DNA of 64,000 nucleotides from Streptomyces ficellus. Lineage in GTDB: Bacteria; Actinomycetota; Actinomycetes; Streptomycetales; Streptomycetaceae. Position 1 is the stretch's first letter. Every line of letters begins with the position of its first letter. Positions 8,583 through 16,330 of this stretch are shown piece after piece. A model generated the notes under the pieces. It saw nothing but the letters and a program-made list of their open reading frames with translations, was not told the DNA's origin and did not search any database. Location: assembly GCF_009739905.1 (NCBI RefSeq), contig NZ_CP034279.1:5208001-5272000 (forward strand), written 5' to 3'. The translations under genes and the position numbers were made by a program.

Positions 8583-9402
8583 CCACCGGCGTGACCTCCG
8601 GCGGGGCCACCGGCGTGAGCGCCTGGCGGAGCGCCGCCGCGAAGGTCCGCGCGTCGTCCGCGTGACACCGCACCAGGTGGACCGGGTAAGGCTTGCCCAG
8701 CAGGCTCACGGCGGTGACCGGCTCGCTCAGCGCGATGGTGACGGAGGTCTGGGAGGCGACCGCCAGGTTCAGCACCCCGTCCGCCTTCTCGTGCGTGAAC
8801 AGCAGCTCGTACCGTACGGCCGCGATCCGCTCCAGCGGGACCACCAGGTCCACGTGCGCCCCCTGCCGCAACCGCACCGCGCCGGCGGTCAGCAAGTGGG
8901 GCCGGGTCACCGACGCCGCGTGCAGCCCGAACACGAACAGCACGGTGTAGACGTCCAGCACCAGCACCACCGCGTGCACGACCGGCCACGACGCCAGCAG
9001 GAACGACATCCCCACCGTCTCCACGACGCAGACGAAGGCGAAGCCGTACATGTACGCCGCCTGGGCCCGCGCGTGCCCGAACACCCCGCCGCCCACCGCC
9101 TCGCCGACCCCCTGCGGCCGCCGCGCCACCCACCGCACCAGGCTCACCATCAGCCGCAGCTCGTGCCCCACCAGCCGCGCGACCGGCTCCGGCACCAGCA
9201 CCCCCACCGCCTGCCGCCGGCTCAGGCCGCCGCGCCGCAGCCGTACGTACAGGAACACCTCCGCGCCCAGCAGCGCGAGCACCGCCACCTCCGCCCCCAG
9301 CACGACGGCGCCGGGTATCCGCACCCCCGCCACCAGGCACACCGCCAGCACCACCTCGGCCGGCAGCAGCGCGTACGCCGCGCCCCGCACCACCCGCCTC
9401 AC
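8533..9402 (-). CDS. hypothetical integral membrane protein, 289 aa
   Basis: Four hydrophobic segments are evident: two at residues 8-50 and two at about 118-165. They are followed by a soluble C-terminal half of about 120 residues ending in a Pro/Val/Thr-rich tail. The first gap between segments contains a basic amphipathic loop. No transporter or enzyme motif is recognised. The gene starts four bases inside the end of the MerR-type regulator (ATGA), so it is translationally coupled and is the likely target or partner of that regulator. The C-terminus overlaps the end of the RNB gene on the other strand. Confidence 0.75.
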   Translation of the reverse strand: MRRVVRGAAYALLPAEVVLAVCLVAGVRIPGAVVLGAEVAVLALLGAEVFLYVRLRRGGLSRRQAVGVLVPEPVARLVGHELRLMVSLVRWVARRPQGVGEAVGGGVFGHARAQAAYMYGFAFVCVVETVGMSFLLASWPVVHAVVLVLDVYTVLFVFGLHAASVTRPHLLTAGAVRLRQGAHVDLVVPLERIAAVRYELLFTHEKADGVLNLAVASQTSVTIALSEPVTAVSLLGKPYPVHLVRCHADDARTFAAALRQALTPVAPPEVTPVVTPERTAPSPVPDPLG

Positions 9403-10178
9403 CGCGCACGCTCCGCGGCGATCCGCAGCGCCCGGCGCAGGACCGCCGCCTGCGCGGCCGAGAAGTCTGCGAAGAACACCTCCGCGACCGCCGTGTCGTC
9501 CAGCTCCGCCGGGTCGCCCGGCACCACCTCGTCCGGGACCAGCTCGGCCAGCGCCCGCGCGGTCTCCTCCACCCGTACGTCGTCGGGCGCCGCGTCCGCC
9601 AGGGCGTCGAGCCGCGCGTACACCTCGTACGCCCGCTCCAGCGCCCCCGGCGCCCCGGCCATCGTCCGCATCGCGTCCACCAGCCGCGCCCCCTCCGCCT
9701 CCGGCACCACCGTCTCCAGCAGCGTCAGCACCTCCCGGTCGCGGGCCGCCATCTCCGGCTCCGGCCCCGGCAGCCGCTCCGAGGCCCTCGCCATGTCGCC
9801 GAACAGCTCCGCCAGCCCCGGCGACACCGGCCCCTCCGCGGGCAGCCGCCCCGCCCGCGCCTGCTCCAGCAGCACCCCGAGCCGCTCCCGCCGCGCCCCG
9901 ATCTCGCCCTGCTGGCGCGCCAGGTCCGCGTCCAGCTCCTCCAGTACGTCGACCAGCTCCCGCCCCGCGTCATCCGCCAGCACGTCCCGCACCTCGTCCA
10001 GCCCGAGCCCCAGCTCGGTCAGCCGCCTGATCCGCGCCAGCAGCACGGCGTCGCGCAGGGTGTAGTCCCGGTACCCGTTGCCCAGCCGCCGGGGCTCGGG
10101 CAGCAGCCCGAGGTGGTGGTAGTGGCGCACCGCCCGCGTGGTGATGCCGACGAGGCCGGCGATCTCTCCGATCCGCAT
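9399..10178 (-). CDS. MerR family transcriptional regulator
   Basis: A 259-residue regulator with the N-terminal winged helix-turn-helix of the MerR family: MRIGEIAGLVGITTRAVRHY, then HHLGLLPEPRRLGNGYRDY (residues 1-40), followed by the linking helix. Residues 80-130 are a charged helix for dimerisation. The remaining 130 residues form an unassigned helical effector domain without clustered Cys, so metal sensing of the CueR/ZntR type is unlikely. A 19-bp-spaced promoter lies directly in front of the gene, the spacing MerR proteins act on. Autoregulation together with the coupled membrane protein is therefore likely. Confidence 0.88.
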   Translation of the reverse strand: MRIGEIAGLVGITTRAVRHYHHLGLLPEPRRLGNGYRDYTLRDAVLLARIRRLTELGLGLDEVRDVLADDAGRELVDVLEELDADLARQQGEIGARRERLGVLLEQARAGRLPAEGPVSPGLAELFGDMARASERLPGPEPEMAARDREVLTLLETVVPEAEGARLVDAMRTMAGAPGALERAYEVYARLDALADAAPDDVRVEETARALAELVPDEVVPGDPAELDDTAVAEVFFADFSAAQAAVLRRALRIAAERAR

Positions 10179-10215
10179 GACCTCAGTAGAAACGTTGACG
10201 CTGCGACAAGGTCAA
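10176..10215 (-). promoter_or_regulatory. MerR-type promoter with 19-bp spacer, probably leaderless
   Basis: On the minus strand a TTGACC -35 box (10210-10215) and a TCTACT -10 box (10185-10190) are separated by exactly 19 bases. This is the long spacer typical of promoters remodelled by MerR regulators. The spacer holds an imperfect dyad with GAC/GTC arms. The ATG of the regulator begins only six bases past the -10 box, so transcription should start at or within a base or two of the start codon. Confidence 0.65.
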
Positions 10216-10332
10216 GGACAATCCGGCGACGCTCCTCGATCATGTGCCACGATCGAGGGAACGACTCCCATCTCACGGACGGGCGGCCCGGCGATGTCCC
10301 AGTCTGACGAGCGACCGAGGAAGGGGCGAGAC

Positions 10333-10911
10333 ATGACCGCGATGGCCCATGCACCGCTCACGCAGGCGGACGACCTGCTGGAGGGCTTCCTGGCGTTGGA
10401 GACGCCGGAGGGCTTCCGGGCCGAGCTGATCGAGGGGGAGATCGTTGTGACACCGCCGCCGGACGGGGACCACGAGGACTACAACAGCCTGATCGTGGAG
10501 CAGGTTTTCATGCGGTCACGAACTCGCATGCAATTCTCCGGCAACAAGGGCCTCAAACTGCCCAGTGGGGGTGCGTGCCCCCGGACCCACGTCATTCCCG
10601 ACGCCACCTTCGCCCCGGCGGAGCTGCGGCTGTTCCGCGGGGCCGACTCATGGATGCCGTGCGACGGTGTGGCGCTGGTCGCCGAGGTGACGTCCTCCCG
10701 GCCGCAGCGGGACCGGGAGACCAAACGGCGCTGCTACGCCCGCGGCGGCATCCCGCTGTACCTGCTGGTCGACCGCGAGGCGTCCTCCGTGACGCTCTTC
10801 AGCGACCCGGAGGACGCGGACTACCGCCAGGTCGTCACCATGCCGTTCGGCAAGCCGCTCCCGCTCCCGGAGCCGTTCGGCTTCGACCTGGAGACCGCCG
10901 ACTTCCTCTGA
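10333..10911 (+). CDS. Uma2 family protein (putative restriction-like endonuclease fold)
   Basis: A 192-residue Uma2/DUF820 protein, a PD-(D/E)XK-like fold found in many copies in Streptomyces and cyanobacteria; biological function is unproven. Visible family elements are the Glu-rich RAELIEGEIVVTPPP segment, PDATFAP (the Asp of the fold), ALVAEVTS with the E-x-T motif, and the DRETKRRCYARGGIPLYLLVDRE strand-helix. The start is ATG 10333, preceded by GAAGGGG; a second ATG nine bases on is possible. It stands alone, divergent from the MerR operon and immediately upstream of rnpB. Confidence 0.85.
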   Translation: MTAMAHAPLTQADDLLEGFLALETPEGFRAELIEGEIVVTPPPDGDHEDYNSLIVEQVFMRSRTRMQFSGNKGLKLPSGGACPRTHVIPDATFAPAELRLFRGADSWMPCDGVALVAEVTSSRPQRDRETKRRCYARGGIPLYLLVDREASSVTLFSDPEDADYRQVVTMPFGKPLPLPEPFGFDLETADFL

Positions 10912-10965
10912 CGTCCGGCTCCGGCGTCCGGGGCCGCCCCGCCCGGCGGGTAGCATGGTCGCCAC

Positions 10966-11375
10966 GGCAGACGAGCCGGGCGGGCGGCCGCGTGGAGACC
11001 CTTCGGGGTTCTCCCCGAGGAACGTCCGGGCTCCACAGGGCAGGGTGGTGGCTAACGGCCACCCGGGGTGACCCGCGGGACAGTGCCACAGAAAACAGAC
11101 CGCCGAGGACCTCGGTCCTCGGTAAGGGTGAAACGGTGGTGTAAGAGACCACCAGTGCCCAGGGCGACCTGGGCAGCTAGGTAAACCCCACCCGGAGCAA
11201 GGTCAAAAGGGGACACTCCGGTGTCCCTGCGCGGACGATCGAGGGCTGCCCGCCCGAGTCCGCGGGTAGACCGCACGAGACCGGTGGCAACGCCGGTCCT
11301 AGATGGATGGCCGTCGCCCCGACGACCGCGAGGTCCCGGGGAACAGAACCCGGCGTACAGCCCGACTCGTCTGCC
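10966..11375 (+). ncRNA. rnpB: RNase P RNA (class A)
   Basis: Catalytic RNA of ribonuclease P, which removes 5' leaders from pre-tRNA. The terminal helix P1 forms between GGCAGACGAG at the start and CTCGTCTGCC at the end. Between them are the universally conserved elements: GAGGAACGTCCGGGCTCC (CR I), the ACAGAAA...ACCGCC block, GGTAAGGGTGAAACGGTG, the AGACCACCAG stretch, and AGATGGATGGCCG near the 3' end followed by the ACAGAACCCGGCGTACA segment. Length and organisation fit actinobacterial class A RNA. A TAGCAT hexamer 15 bases upstream is a candidate -10 box. Ends are inferred from P1 pairing and may be off by a few bases. Confidence 0.96.
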
Positions 11376-11602
11376 CCCTCCCATTTATCGGCAATTGACC
11401 AAATGCCCTGCTTTCCGGATCGCGCCCGGACGGCGAGCCGGCGCAGGTGCACCGCCGATTTCCGTCGTGCGCGCGCCATGCTCCGCAAAGCCCCATTCTT
11501 CGTCACCCCTTCCCAGGTCACAGGCAGGGACTAGGATCTGCACCCTGGGTCTGACCATGGGGAACGGCGACCTTCGCGGGATATAGGGAGCGGGGAAGAG
11601 GC

Positions 11603-14600
11603 ATGCGGGAAGGCCGGTGGGTCACGGTCACCGAGTCCGAGTTCGATCATGAACGCCGCGGCCTGGAGGCGATCCGGGAGAAGCTGCCGGACTCCGACCC
11701 CTGGCGTGCCTGGTCGAACTTCACCTTCACCGCGAACACCGGGCACGTCCGCGAGGTGGACCTGCTGGTCGTCGCTCCCGGCGGCGTCTGCATGATCGAG
11801 CTGAAGGACTGGCACGGCTCGGTCACCTCCGAGAACGGCACCTGGGTGCAGACCACCCCTGGTGGTCGCCGCCGTACGCACGGCAACCCACTGCACCTGG
11901 TCAACCGCAAGGCCAAGGAACTGGCCGGCCTGCTTGCGCTGCCCGGCAACAAGCGGGTGTGGGTCGCGGAGGCCGTCTGCTTCACGGACAACAGCTTCCG
12001 CGTACGGCTGCCCGCCCACGACCAGAACGGTGTGTACACCGTCGACGAGCTGGTCGAGATGCTCAAGCAGCCGCCGCGCGACGAGCGGCGCCGTGTCACG
12101 GCGATCGGCTCGCGCGAGATCGAGGCGGCCCTCAAGAACATCGGCATCCGCAAGAGCGACGCGCAGTACAAGGTCGGCCCGTACGAGCTGGAGCGGAAGT
12201 CCTTCGACTCAGGGCCCACCTGGGCCGACTACCTCGCCCGCCACAGCGACCTGCCCGAGGCGGCCCGCGTCCGCATCTACCTCAGCGAGCGCGGCTCCGA
12301 CGCTTCCCTGCGTCAGTCCGTCGAGAACGCCGCCCGGCGCGAGGCCGCGGTGTTGGGCCGCTTCAAGCACCCCGGCGTGGTCGAGCTCAAGCAGTACTTC
12401 CCCTCCGGGCACGCCGCCGGTCCAGCATTGATCTTCGACTACCACCCGGCCACCCTGAAGCTGGACGAGTACCTGGTCCAGTACGGCGAGAAGCTGGACA
12501 TCCTCGGCCGGATGGCGCTGGTCCGCCAGCTCGCCGAGACCATGCGCTCCGCCCACTCCAGCCGTATCCACCACCGTGCGCTCGCCGCCCGTTCCGTGTA
12601 CGTCGTCCCCCGCCCGCGCGGCGGCAAGGGACGGGCCGTCGGCGAGGAGGCCGCCTGGCTCACCCCGCAGCTCCAGATCTCCGACTGGCAGATCGCCACC
12701 CAGCGCAGCGGCGACTCCTCCCAGGGCCAGGGCATGACCCGCTTCGCGCCGACCGCCCTGTCCGCCATGCACCTCGCCGACGACGCCGACGCCTACCTCG
12801 CCCCCGAGCTGACCGCCCTCAACCCCGACCCGGTCCACCTCGACGTGTACGGGCTCGGCGTCCTCACGTACTTGCTGGTCACCGGCAAGGCCCCGGCCGC
12901 CAGCCAGGCCGAGCTGCTGGCCCGCCTGGAAGCGGGCGAGGGCCTGCGCCCCAGCTCCCTGGTGGACGGCCTGTCGGAGGACGTGGACGACCTGGTCCAG
13001 GCCGCCACCGCCTACCGGCCCGGCCAGCGCCTCTCCAGCGTGGACGAGTTTCTGGAGCTGCTGGAGGTCGTCGAGGACTCCCTGACCACCCCCGCCTCGG
13101 CGGCCACCGCCACGGAGGCGCCTGGCGAGGAGGACGAGACCCCCACCGACAAGGACCCGCTGGAGGCCGTAGCCGGGGACGTGCTCGCCGGCCGCTGGGA
13201 GATCCGCCGCCGCCTCGGCACCGGCTCCACCAGCCGCGCCTTCCTCGTCCGCGACCTCCAGGCCGAGGCCCGCAAGACGCGCCCGCTGGCGGTGCTCAAG
13301 GTCGCCCTCTCCGACAACCGGGGTGAAATCCTGGCCCGCGAGGCCGAGGCCATGGGCCGCCTGCGCGCCCACTCCGGCATCATCCGCCTCGTCGAACCCG
13401 AGCCGCTGCACATCGGCGGCCGTACGGTCCTGGTACTGGAGTACGTCGGCGACGAACGCGACGACACCGGGCAGGGCAGCGAGGCCGGGTCCCGCCCGCG
13501 CCGTCGCGAGGAGACCGTCGCCCGCCAGCTCCGCGAGAACGGCCGCCTCCAGGTCGACCAGTTGGAGGCGTACGGCGACTACCTCTTCGGTGCCGTCGAC
13601 TTCCTGGAGGGTGAGGGCGTCTGGCACCGCGACATCAAGCCGGACAACATCGCCATCCGCATCCGCCCCAACCGCACCCGCGAACTCGTGCTCATCGACT
13701 TCTCCCTCGCCGGCTACCCGGCGAAGAACACCGACGCGGGCACCGACGGCTACCTCGACCCCTTCGTCGACGTCATCACCCGCGGCTCGTACGACTCGCA
13801 CGCCGAGCGGTACGCCGTCGCCGTCACCCTGCACCAGATGGCCTCCGGTGAGCTGCCCAAGTGGGGCGACGGCAGTGTCCTGCCGCGTATGACCGACGCG
13901 AAGGAGTGGCCGTACCCGACGATCGCGGCCGAAGCCTTCGACCCGGCCGTACGGGACGGACTCGTCGCCTTCTTCCAGAAGGCCCTGCACCGCGACGCGG
14001 CCAAGCGGTACCCCGAGCTGAAGCCGATGCGGGACGCCTGGCGCAAGGTGTTCCTCGACGCGTCGCAGACGGTCCCGTCCAGCCACCGGACCCGAGCATC
14101 GGCCCCGGCACCCACGACCGCCGGGGAGGGCCTGCCTGCCCAGGGCGCCGCCGCAGCGGGGATCTCGGACGCCGAACCCGAGAGCGCCGAGCAGCAGCGC
14201 GACCGGCTCGCGGCCGAGGTCACGCGGGACACACCGCTGACCGTCTCCGGACTCACGCTCGCCGCCCAGTCGTTCCTGTACGGCTTGGGCATCACGACGG
14301 TCGGCGAACTCCTCGACTACAGCCGCCGCAAGCTCGTCAACGCCCCCGGCCTGGGCGCCAAGACCCGCAACGAGGTCCAGCAACGGCAGCGGGAATGGGG
14401 TGAGCGGCTGCGGGAGATCCCCGTCTCGCCGCTGACACCGAAGGGCCGGGCGGAGGCCAAGGAGGAGCTGGAGCAGCTCACGGCCGCAGAGTCGGCCCTG
14501 GTCGGCCACCTCGCGACGGGCGAGTCGGCGGGCACACTGCCCGCCCGCACGCTGCGCGCGGTCAGCCTCGACACCCTCGCCACCGTCTTCGTGCCCGCCG

Positions 14601-16330
14601 TCAACAACAACGGCTCCAACCGCAACAAGGCCGAGATGGTACGGCTGTTGCTGCGCCTGCCCGACGAGCACGGCGTCCTGCCGGACATCGGCGTCTGGCC
14701 GAAGCAGAAGGACGTCGCGGAAGCTCTTGGACTGAGCCACGGCCGCATCCCGCAGATGCTCAAGGACGAGCGCAAGCGCTGGAAGGCGGAGCCCGCCGTC
14801 CGGGCGCTGCGCGAAGAGATCATCGACCTGCTGGTGAGCATGGGCCGGGTCGCCTCGGCGGTCGAGATCGCGGACGCACTTGCGGTCCGGCGCGGCACGC
14901 ATCTCGCCGGGCGTGAGCAGCGGCGCGCGATGGCGCTGGCGGCCGTACGGGCCGTGGTCGAGGTGGAACAACTGGTGCCCCAGGAGGCCGAGTTCCAGCA
15001 CCAGCCGAACCGCAAGGCGACAGACGAGTCCCTGGGCGCCGGCCTGCTCGCGCTCGACGTGCGGGAGGACGACGGCCCGGACACCCCGACGGCACCGGGC
15101 CTGCTGGAGTACGCGACCCGCCTGGGCAAGACGGCAGACCGGCTCGCCAAGCTGGACACGCTGCCGACGGCGGCGACGGTCCTGGCTGAGCTGGGCGCGC
15201 TGACGGTGCCGCCGGGCGCGGTCAACTGGGACGAGCGGCGCATGGTGGAGCTGGCGGCAGCGGCGTCCGTGAACGCCGCAGCCACTCCGCGCCTGGAGAT
15301 CTACCCGCGCGATCTGTCGCTGGTCCGGGCGCTGCGGCTCACGCAGGCCGGGCTCGTGCGCTGGATTCCGGGTGTCCCGGAGGGGCGGCAGCCCGGCCTG
15401 ACGGGCGAGGATGTGCACGAGCGGGTGCGCGCCCGCTTCCCCGAGCTGGTCGTGGTCGACGGCCGGGGCGGCGCCTCCCACGACCTCCCGACGGGCGGCC
15501 CGCTGACCAAGGCCCTGCGCGACGCGGGCTTCGAGCTGTCGCTGAACACGCGCGAGGACACGGGCACGCTGCGCTACCTGCCGACGCGGGTGGACGACGC
15601 GTCCAGCTACCTCACGACGGGTGCGTGGCGCCACTCGACGCGTACGGGTGCGGTGACGCGGTACGCCGACGACCCGCAGCTCGCGGGCGCGGTGCGCGCG
15701 GAGGAACGGCTGCTGGCGTCGGCCCGCCGGGACGGGTTCCGGGTGCTGACCGTACGGCAGCAGTTGGTGCGGGACGCGGTAAGGGAACTGGGCGCCGAGC
15801 GGCTGGGCGCGGGCGCGCTGTCGGTGACGGAGTTGTTCCTGGAGGCCCTGCACGCGCAGGTCACGCCGGGTACGAAGCCGACCTGGGAGACCTTGCTGAA
15901 GGCGGACGCCGCCGAGCCGGGGTCGAAGGGCGCCGTGAAGTTCGCGGAGTACGTGCGGACGGCGTGGGGCGCGGTGGAGCCCCGGGTGGCGGAGCTGCTG
16001 GGTGACAGTGGTGGAGGTGGGGCCGGTCGTGTTGACCCTGCCGGTCCTGTGCTGCTGACGGAGGCCGGGGTGTTCGCGCGGTACGACGCGATGGGCGTCC
16101 TGGACCGGCTGGCGTCGGCGGCCCGGCGGGGCGGGCGGGGGCTGTGGCTCCTGGTCCCGCAGAGCGACCCGTCGCGTGAGCCCCGGCTCGGGCAGGTGGC
16201 CGTGCCGTACCAGGCCGGCCTGGGGGAGTGGATTCAGCTTCCGGACACTTGGGTGGGCAACGCCCATCGTGGGTCCGGCGAGGGCATGGCGAGTGCCAGT
16301 GCCAGTGGTGTCGAGGGAGACGTCAAGTGA
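11603..16330 (+). CDS. pglW: BREX-2 (Pgl) system serine/threonine kinase PglW
   Basis: A 1575-residue multidomain protein. Residues 30-140 form a NERD domain (REVDLLVVAPGG, IELKDWHG). Residues about 200-490 form a kinase-like domain whose catalytic loop reads HRALAARSV, so the catalytic Asp and Asn are absent and it is probably a pseudokinase. Residues about 525-810 form a complete kinase: glycine loop LGTGSTSRAF, Lys in AVLKVAL, HRDIKPDN (about 675) and DFS (about 702). A helix-hairpin-helix-like region follows (VNAPGLGAKTRNEVQ, about 910-925), then helical domains. In S. coelicolor PglW is an autophosphorylating kinase needed for phage growth limitation. The gene starts at ATG 11603, which has a GGGGAAGAGG site, and overlaps pglX by four bases. 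Confidence 0.96.
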   Translation: MREGRWVTVTESEFDHERRGLEAIREKLPDSDPWRAWSNFTFTANTGHVREVDLLVVAPGGVCMIELKDWHGSVTSENGTWVQTTPGGRRRTHGNPLHLVNRKAKELAGLLALPGNKRVWVAEAVCFTDNSFRVRLPAHDQNGVYTVDELVEMLKQPPRDERRRVTAIGSREIEAALKNIGIRKSDAQYKVGPYELERKSFDSGPTWADYLARHSDLPEAARVRIYLSERGSDASLRQSVENAARREAAVLGRFKHPGVVELKQYFPSGHAAGPALIFDYHPATLKLDEYLVQYGEKLDILGRMALVRQLAETMRSAHSSRIHHRALAARSVYVVPRPRGGKGRAVGEEAAWLTPQLQISDWQIATQRSGDSSQGQGMTRFAPTALSAMHLADDADAYLAPELTALNPDPVHLDVYGLGVLTYLLVTGKAPAASQAELLARLEAGEGLRPSSLVDGLSEDVDDLVQAATAYRPGQRLSSVDEFLELLEVVEDSLTTPASAATATEAPGEEDETPTDKDPLEAVAGDVLAGRWEIRRRLGTGSTSRAFLVRDLQAEARKTRPLAVLKVALSDNRGEILAREAEAMGRLRAHSGIIRLVEPEPLHIGGRTVLVLEYVGDERDDTGQGSEAGSRPRRREETVARQLRENGRLQVDQLEAYGDYLFGAVDFLEGEGVWHRDIKPDNIAIRIRPNRTRELVLIDFSLAGYPAKNTDAGTDGYLDPFVDVITRGSYDSHAERYAVAVTLHQMASGELPKWGDGSVLPRMTDAKEWPYPTIAAEAFDPAVRDGLVAFFQKALHRDAAKRYPELKPMRDAWRKVFLDASQTVPSSHRTRASAPAPTTAGEGLPAQGAAAAGISDAEPESAEQQRDRLAAEVTRDTPLTVSGLTLAAQSFLYGLGITTVGELLDYSRRKLVNAPGLGAKTRNEVQQRQREWGERLREIPVSPLTPKGRAEAKEELEQLTAAESALVGHLATGESAGTLPARTLRAVSLDTLATVFVPAVNNNGSNRNKAEMVRLLLRLPDEHGVLPDIGVWPKQKDVAEALGLSHGRIPQMLKDERKRWKAEPAVRALREEIIDLLVSMGRVASAVEIADALAVRRGTHLAGREQRRAMALAAVRAVVEVEQLVPQEAEFQHQPNRKATDESLGAGLLALDVREDDGPDTPTAPGLLEYATRLGKTADRLAKLDTLPTAATVLAELGALTVPPGAVNWDERRMVELAAAASVNAAATPRLEIYPRDLSLVRALRLTQAGLVRWIPGVPEGRQPGLTGEDVHERVRARFPELVVVDGRGGASHDLPTGGPLTKALRDAGFELSLNTREDTGTLRYLPTRVDDASSYLTTGAWRHSTRTGAVTRYADDPQLAGAVRAEERLLASARRDGFRVLTVRQQLVRDAVRELGAERLGAGALSVTELFLEALHAQVTPGTKPTWETLLKADAAEPGSKGAVKFAEYVRTAWGAVEPRVAELLGDSGGGGAGRVDPAGPVLLTEAGVFARYDAMGVLDRLASAARRGGRGLWLLVPQSDPSREPRLGQVAVPYQAGLGEWIQLPDTWVGNAHRGSGEGMASASASGVEGDVK

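Noticed and set aside
10333..10911. Uma2 protein as part of the BREX island
   Set aside because: Uma2-like genes are scattered widely in Streptomyces genomes and this one lies on the core side of rnpB.
11391..11400. CAATTGACC here and its inverse GGTCAATTG at 30981-30989 as possible attachment repeats
   Set aside because: Only nine bases, in inverted orientation, and the second lies inside a promoter; no integrase is present.
11376..11602. TTGACC at 11395-11400 as the -35 box of pglW
   Set aside because: No acceptable -10 hexamer lies 16-19 bases downstream; a TAGGAT at 11532-11537 lacks a matching -35 box. The promoter is therefore left unassigned.
12209..16267. 1352-codon frame antisense to pglW
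   Set aside because: It is the mirror of the high-GC codon pattern of pglW. The peptide is an Arg/Gly/Val/Leu-rich string without domains or a start signal.
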